Under the pieces are notes generated by a model. The model was not told the DNA's origin. It was given only the letters and a program-made list of their open reading frames with translations, and did no database searches. Of a stretch of DNA of 64,000 bases, positions 60,203 through 64,000 are shown piece after piece (within the stretch, counting starts at the first letter, position 1; the number at the start of each line of letters is the position of its first letter). Source of the stretch: Sphingobacteriaceae bacterium (GTDB lineage Bacteria; Bacteroidota; Bacteroidia; UBA7662); NCBI GenBank assembly GCA_030682795.1, contig JAUXNJ010000001.1, positions 62,001 through 126,000 of the forward strand, read 5' to 3'. Position numbers and translations under genes: made by a program.

Positions 60203-61270
60203 ATGTCTCTTCAAGCTCACAGCACCTACACCCTCCGACCCGACGTTGCCGATGTGCTGCGGGCAACGATTTACGGCCTTCCTGGCAAATTACGTTACCG
60301 CCAGTTAGATGCTGCCGAAAAATGCGCCCGCATACCCAGCACCCGCTGGTTGTTGCTCGAAAAAAGCGGCAGACTGTTGGGAAACGCCGCTTTATTGGAG
60401 CGCAGCAGCGAAATGGCAGGCCAGACTACAAGCACTGCTTATGTGCGTTATTTGAGCATTCCTACCGGGCGGCAATCAACACACAGTAGGGCCACTGAGC
60501 CCAAACGCCACAACCACATTCGTGATTTGCTGGCCCAAGAATTAGCTACTTCGCCTCATGCCAGCAAGGTGCAACCCAGGGTGCTTTTTGCCTATGTAGA
60601 AGCCGATAACCTGCCATCGCAGCAATTGTGCGCCTCCTTTGGTTTAAAAAACTACCGCCAATTGCGCACCCACATCAGCTCACGCTTTTTCACCCAGTCG
60701 CATCCGCGTTTTCGTCCTTTACGGGAAACCGAGAAGCCCTTCCTCCTTGAACAATTGCAGACTCAATATCAGCATTACCATTTCTTTTATCCTGATGAGT
60801 TGTTTAGCCATGGCAACTATTATGTAATCACCAATGAAAACGACGAACCACTGCTCGGCTGTCTTGTTTTTAGATGCGATTGGGAAATAGTTGAGATGCC
60901 AGGTGTAGGGGGATGGCTCATCAAGCACCTCTTCCCCAAGCTACCTTTGTTACGGCGACTTTTCCCGAAAGACAAACTCAGCTTTGCAGCCATCGAAGGC
61001 CTCTGGTGCCCGCCTGCCCAACAGCATTTACTCGATGCGCTTTTTGAGAGCTGCTCCCAGCAACTTGGTCTGCATGTTTGCATGTTTTGGGATGATTTTG
61101 ACTCAGAAATAGGCAAAAAAGTCGAAAAAAACGTAAAAAAAGGTCTGGTTGGCAACTTAAATGAAACAGTGAAAGCCGACATCCTTATGAAGACTTGGCA
61201 CAGTTCAGAAGCCCTAGAGGAAGCTTTACATAGCCAGCCGGTGTATGTTTCGGCACATGATTTAACGTAA
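60203..61270 (+). CDS. GNAT-like N-acetyltransferase family protein
   Basis: VLFAYVEADNLPSQQLCASFGLKNYRQLRTHI, GNAT motif A/B-like. Confidence 0.7.
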   Translation: MSLQAHSTYTLRPDVADVLRATIYGLPGKLRYRQLDAAEKCARIPSTRWLLLEKSGRLLGNAALLERSSEMAGQTTSTAYVRYLSIPTGRQSTHSRATEPKRHNHIRDLLAQELATSPHASKVQPRVLFAYVEADNLPSQQLCASFGLKNYRQLRTHISSRFFTQSHPRFRPLRETEKPFLLEQLQTQYQHYHFFYPDELFSHGNYYVITNENDEPLLGCLVFRCDWEIVEMPGVGGWLIKHLFPKLPLLRRLFPKDKLSFAAIEGLWCPPAQQHLLDALFESCSQQLGLHVCMFWDDFDSEIGKKVEKNVKKGLVGNLNETVKADILMKTWHSSEALEEALHSQPVYVSAHDLT

Positions 61271-61290
61271 TAGCTACACCCTAACGGGTA

Positions 61291-61977
61291 TCAGCGTGCT
61301 TGTCCCGCCTCAAAGGCCCGTACCAAAGCATCGGCATGACGCACCGACTTTAGTAGCCAGTCTTCGTACAAATTCTCTGCATCTGCCGGCTCCAGCTGCC
61401 AATGGGGCTGCTCCCGTTCGAGTCGCTGCCGTAATTGCGCCAGTAAAATGCCCGCACTTACACTAATATTGAAACTTTCAGTGAAGCCCACCATCGGAAT
61501 ATGGATGCGCGCATCGGCCATATCCAGTGTTTGCGGCGCAACCCCTGTGCTTTCCGTCCCAAAAATCAGGGCCACAGGCTTGGTCAAATCCAAATTCTCA
61601 GCTGTACAACTGCCGGGCTGTGGATCAGTAGCCACCAATTGGTAGCCGCGCTCCTTTAAGGAACGGTAACAAGCTGTTGCGCCACCATTTTCGGTGCCAT
61701 ACGCATGTAATTCCGTCCACTTAGCGGCTCCTCTAGCTATTTTCAAGCTGTACTTCCAGTCGTACATCTCCTGAATCACATGCATTTCCTGCAAACCAAA
61801 ACACTCAACCGAACGCATCACAGCATTGCCATTTTCGGGATGGTATAAATTCTCAAGCACTACGGTCAAATGCCTGGTTCGTGCCGCTAAAACTTTTTTC
61901 AATTTATCCAACCGTGCAGCGTTGATGTGCTGCTCCAAAAACGCAACGCGTTCTTTACGCCCTTCTTCCATGTTCAA
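61291..61977 (-). CDS. TrmH-family (SPOUT) RNA methyltransferase
   Basis: VVLENLYHPENGNAVMRSVECFGLQEMHVI; PVALIFGTESTGVAPQTLDMADARIHIPMVGFTESFNISVSAGILL. Confidence 0.95.
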   Translation of the reverse strand: MNMEEGRKERVAFLEQHINAARLDKLKKVLAARTRHLTVVLENLYHPENGNAVMRSVECFGLQEMHVIQEMYDWKYSLKIARGAAKWTELHAYGTENGGATACYRSLKERGYQLVATDPQPGSCTAENLDLTKPVALIFGTESTGVAPQTLDMADARIHIPMVGFTESFNISVSAGILLAQLRQRLEREQPHWQLEPADAENLYEDWLLKSVRHADALVRAFEAGQAR

Positions 61978-62831
61978 GCGGGTTTGCGCAAGAGCAACAT
62001 ATCCTGAAAACCTTCACACTGCGCTTTTTCTCTTCCAGGCCAATAGCCCGGAAAATTGCGCTCTATTTGCAAGCCGGCTCCTGCCACTTTTTCCTGCAAC
62101 CAAGCCTCCTCAAAGGCAATGTTGGCCTCTTTTACCGAGGCGTCAAGCAAGGCGTAATGCCCATGCTGGTGTACAAACTGCAGTCCTTTATAGCGCATCA
62201 TGCCGCTTTTGCTGTCCTCTGTTAAGATAAAAAAAGTTGCCAAACACCTGCCACCAGGCTTCAATACCCGGGCAATTTGTTGGAGATAGTTGGCCGTATC
62301 GTCGGGCATCATATGGGTGAATACAGAAAACAAAAACACCACATCAAAACGGGCGTCGGTGTACGGGAACACAAAGCCTTTCGCTTCCTTCTCGGTGCTC
62401 AGGTTATATAAATCGTTCTTTAAGTCGATGTGCGTGAAGCGAAAGTTCGGGTGCGCGCTGCTAATCTTCCGCCGACACCAGTCCACACCCTCCCGCACAA
62501 TGTCGATGCCCTCATAACTTCCTTCCTGGTTCAAATAATTTGTAAGCGGTACCGCTGCACGACCAATGCCCGAGCCCACATCAAGCACCTGTTCGTGTGG
62601 CTGCAATCCCGCCAACTTCACCAACTGGCCCAGCATGATTTGTCCCTGCACCTTAAAATCGCCCGACCCGACAAAAATCATCCCCCGCGGAGGGGTGAGC
62701 GTGTCGCGTTTACCCGTAACTCCCTCTACCAAATCAACAGGCAAGTAAAATAGGCGGCGGGCGAGCAAGCGCATGCGTGGACTCAAGGCATAATACAGTT
62801 GTCTGGCTGTCATGATACGGCTTTGCGGCAA
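61974..62831 (-). CDS. class I SAM-dependent methyltransferase
   Basis: EQVLDVGSGIGRAAVPLTNYL; DVVFLFSVFTHMMPDDTANYLQQIARVLKPGGRCLATFFI. Confidence 0.92.
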   Translation of the reverse strand: MPQSRIMTARQLYYALSPRMRLLARRLFYLPVDLVEGVTGKRDTLTPPRGMIFVGSGDFKVQGQIMLGQLVKLAGLQPHEQVLDVGSGIGRAAVPLTNYLNQEGSYEGIDIVREGVDWCRRKISSAHPNFRFTHIDLKNDLYNLSTEKEAKGFVFPYTDARFDVVFLFSVFTHMMPDDTANYLQQIARVLKPGGRCLATFFILTEDSKSGMMRYKGLQFVHQHGHYALLDASVKEANIAFEEAWLQEKVAGAGLQIERNFPGYWPGREKAQCEGFQDMLLLRKPA

Positions 62832-62912
62832 ATATAGGTATAAGGCGGGACCACCAACAGCTTTATAACTGAATTTGCGTTCATTTATCGGGAAAAGCAG
62901 TTATTTTGTGCC

Positions 62913-63470
62913 ATGCGCCAAAAAGACCCTCGAAAAACCGCTGCCATTTTCAAGGCCTTGTTGCAGGTTTTGCAAGAAGAGGGCGCTGCGGGCTTGCAGA
63001 TGGCTAAAATTGCCAAAACATCCGGTTTGGCAACAGGCACCCTCTATCTCTATTTTGAAAGCAAAGAACAATTGCTACGTGCCGCGCTTCCTTATTTCGG
63101 CAGCATGATTTATGACGCCTGGCAACCCAAAATCAATAATGAAGCAGCATATGAGTCACAAGTAAGAGGACTCTGGCTGCAGTACCTGCACTTTTTAGAG
63201 CAGCACCCCAGCTTCTTTATCTTGGCCGAACTCCTGTCGCCAAACGAGCGTATTGAACTCGAAGGAGCCTTTTTGCAGCCACTAAAAGAGCTCTTAACCG
63301 ATGGATTGAAGCGAAACCAACTCAAAGAAGTGTCACTTTACACCTTAACCACCACGGTCTATGGCATTCTAATCGGCTTTTTCCGCCTGCAAACCGACGA
63401 CCCCAACAGTCGCCCCACCTTTCAAGCCCACCACTTATGGGCCATTAGCTGGGATGCCATCCGGAAGTAA
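62913..63470 (+). CDS. TetR/AcrR family transcriptional regulator
   Basis: TAAIFKALLQVLQEEGAAGLQMAKIAKTSGLATGTLYLYFESKEQLLRAAL. Confidence 0.92.
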   Translation: MRQKDPRKTAAIFKALLQVLQEEGAAGLQMAKIAKTSGLATGTLYLYFESKEQLLRAALPYFGSMIYDAWQPKINNEAAYESQVRGLWLQYLHFLEQHPSFFILAELLSPNERIELEGAFLQPLKELLTDGLKRNQLKEVSLYTLTTTVYGILIGFFRLQTDDPNSRPTFQAHHLWAISWDAIRK

Positions 63471-63524
63471 CAAATACATCTTACTATTTTGCATAAAGCG
63501 CTAGTAGCCTGTTAACAAATTCTT

Positions 63525-63532
63525 TATATTTG
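63525..63532 (+). promoter_or_regulatory. possible -7 element TATATTTG for the PRPP synthetase gene
   Basis: TAnnTTTG match 31 nt upstream of the ATG. Confidence 0.5.
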
Positions 63533-63563
63533 CACCTCGTTTTCAAGCGCAAGCCAACCCAGC

Positions 63564-64000
63564 ATGTCCGATAACAGTCCAATTTCAGCTTACAAACACC
63601 ACGACACCAAGATGTTTAGCGGAGATGCCACCAAGTTTCTCGGCGAAAAAATTGCGGAATCTTATGGTAAGCCTTTAGGCGACATGACCGTTTTGCGTTT
63701 TAGCGATGGCGAATTCCAGCCTTGCATCAACGAATCGGTGCGTGGATGCGACGTTTTCCTCATCCAAAGCACCTTTGCTCCTGGCGATAATTTACTCGAG
63801 TTAATGCTTTTGATTGATGCTTGTAAAAGAGCTTCTGCCCACTACATCACAGCGGTAATTCCGTATTTTGGACTGGCGCGGCAGGACCGTAAAGACAAGC
63901 CGCGTGTGCCGATAGGCGCCCGCATGGTAGCCGACATGCTGACGAATGCCGGGGCAACCCGCATCATGACCATGGACTTGCATGCTCCTCAAATTCAAGG
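63564..64000 (+). CDS. prs: ribose-phosphate pyrophosphokinase, 3' end cut by the window edge
   Basis: manual translation MSDNSPISAYKHHDTKMFSGDATKFLGEKIAESYGKPLGDMTVLRFSDGEFQPCINESVRGCDVFLIQST...ITAVIPYFGLARQDRKDKPRVPIGARMVADMLTNAGATRIMTMDLHAPQIQ; missing from the supplied ORF track. Confidence 0.96.
   Translation, partial: MSDNSPISAYKHHDTKMFSGDATKFLGEKIAESYGKPLGDMTVLRFSDGEFQPCINESVRGCDVFLIQSTFAPGDNLLELMLLIDACKRASAHYITAVIPYFGLARQDRKDKPRVPIGARMVADMLTNAGATRIMTMDLHAPQIQ

Overview
The window is a chromosomal segment of a Bacteroidota bacterium. The evidence is type IX secretion (T9SS) sorting domains, TAnnTTTG promoter motifs and paired TonB energy transducers. Most of it is ordinary housekeeping sequence: alpha-glucan phosphorylase (cut by the window start), 2-oxoglutarate dehydrogenase E1/E2, KdtA, TrhO, GcvH, TonB x2, EttA, RidA, GH13 amylase, M1 peptidase, a TrmH-family methyltransferase and PRPP synthetase (cut by the window end). 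Two regions stand out. (1) About 10.3-29.5 kb on the minus strand holds four consecutive genes for large secreted proteins. They contain about nine cohesin-like modules, two dockerin-like modules, a possible carbohydrate-binding module, Ig/PKD-like repeats and a multidomain subtilase with two PA domains and a BNR/Ycf48-like propeller. Three carry clear T9SS C-terminal domains and one a degenerate one. The layout resembles a scaffoldin-like cohesin/dockerin locus exported by T9SS. (2) About 29.83-30.47 kb (minus) looks like a compact ORF-less group II intron of about 636 nt. It has a GUGUG 5' end, a 32-nt domain V with a CGC triad and AC bulge, and a domain VI hairpin. It sits directly after the T-tract of the tRNA-Val(TAC) terminator, the insertion style of group IIC introns. 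All calls come from reading the sequence and the supplied translations; no database searches were run.
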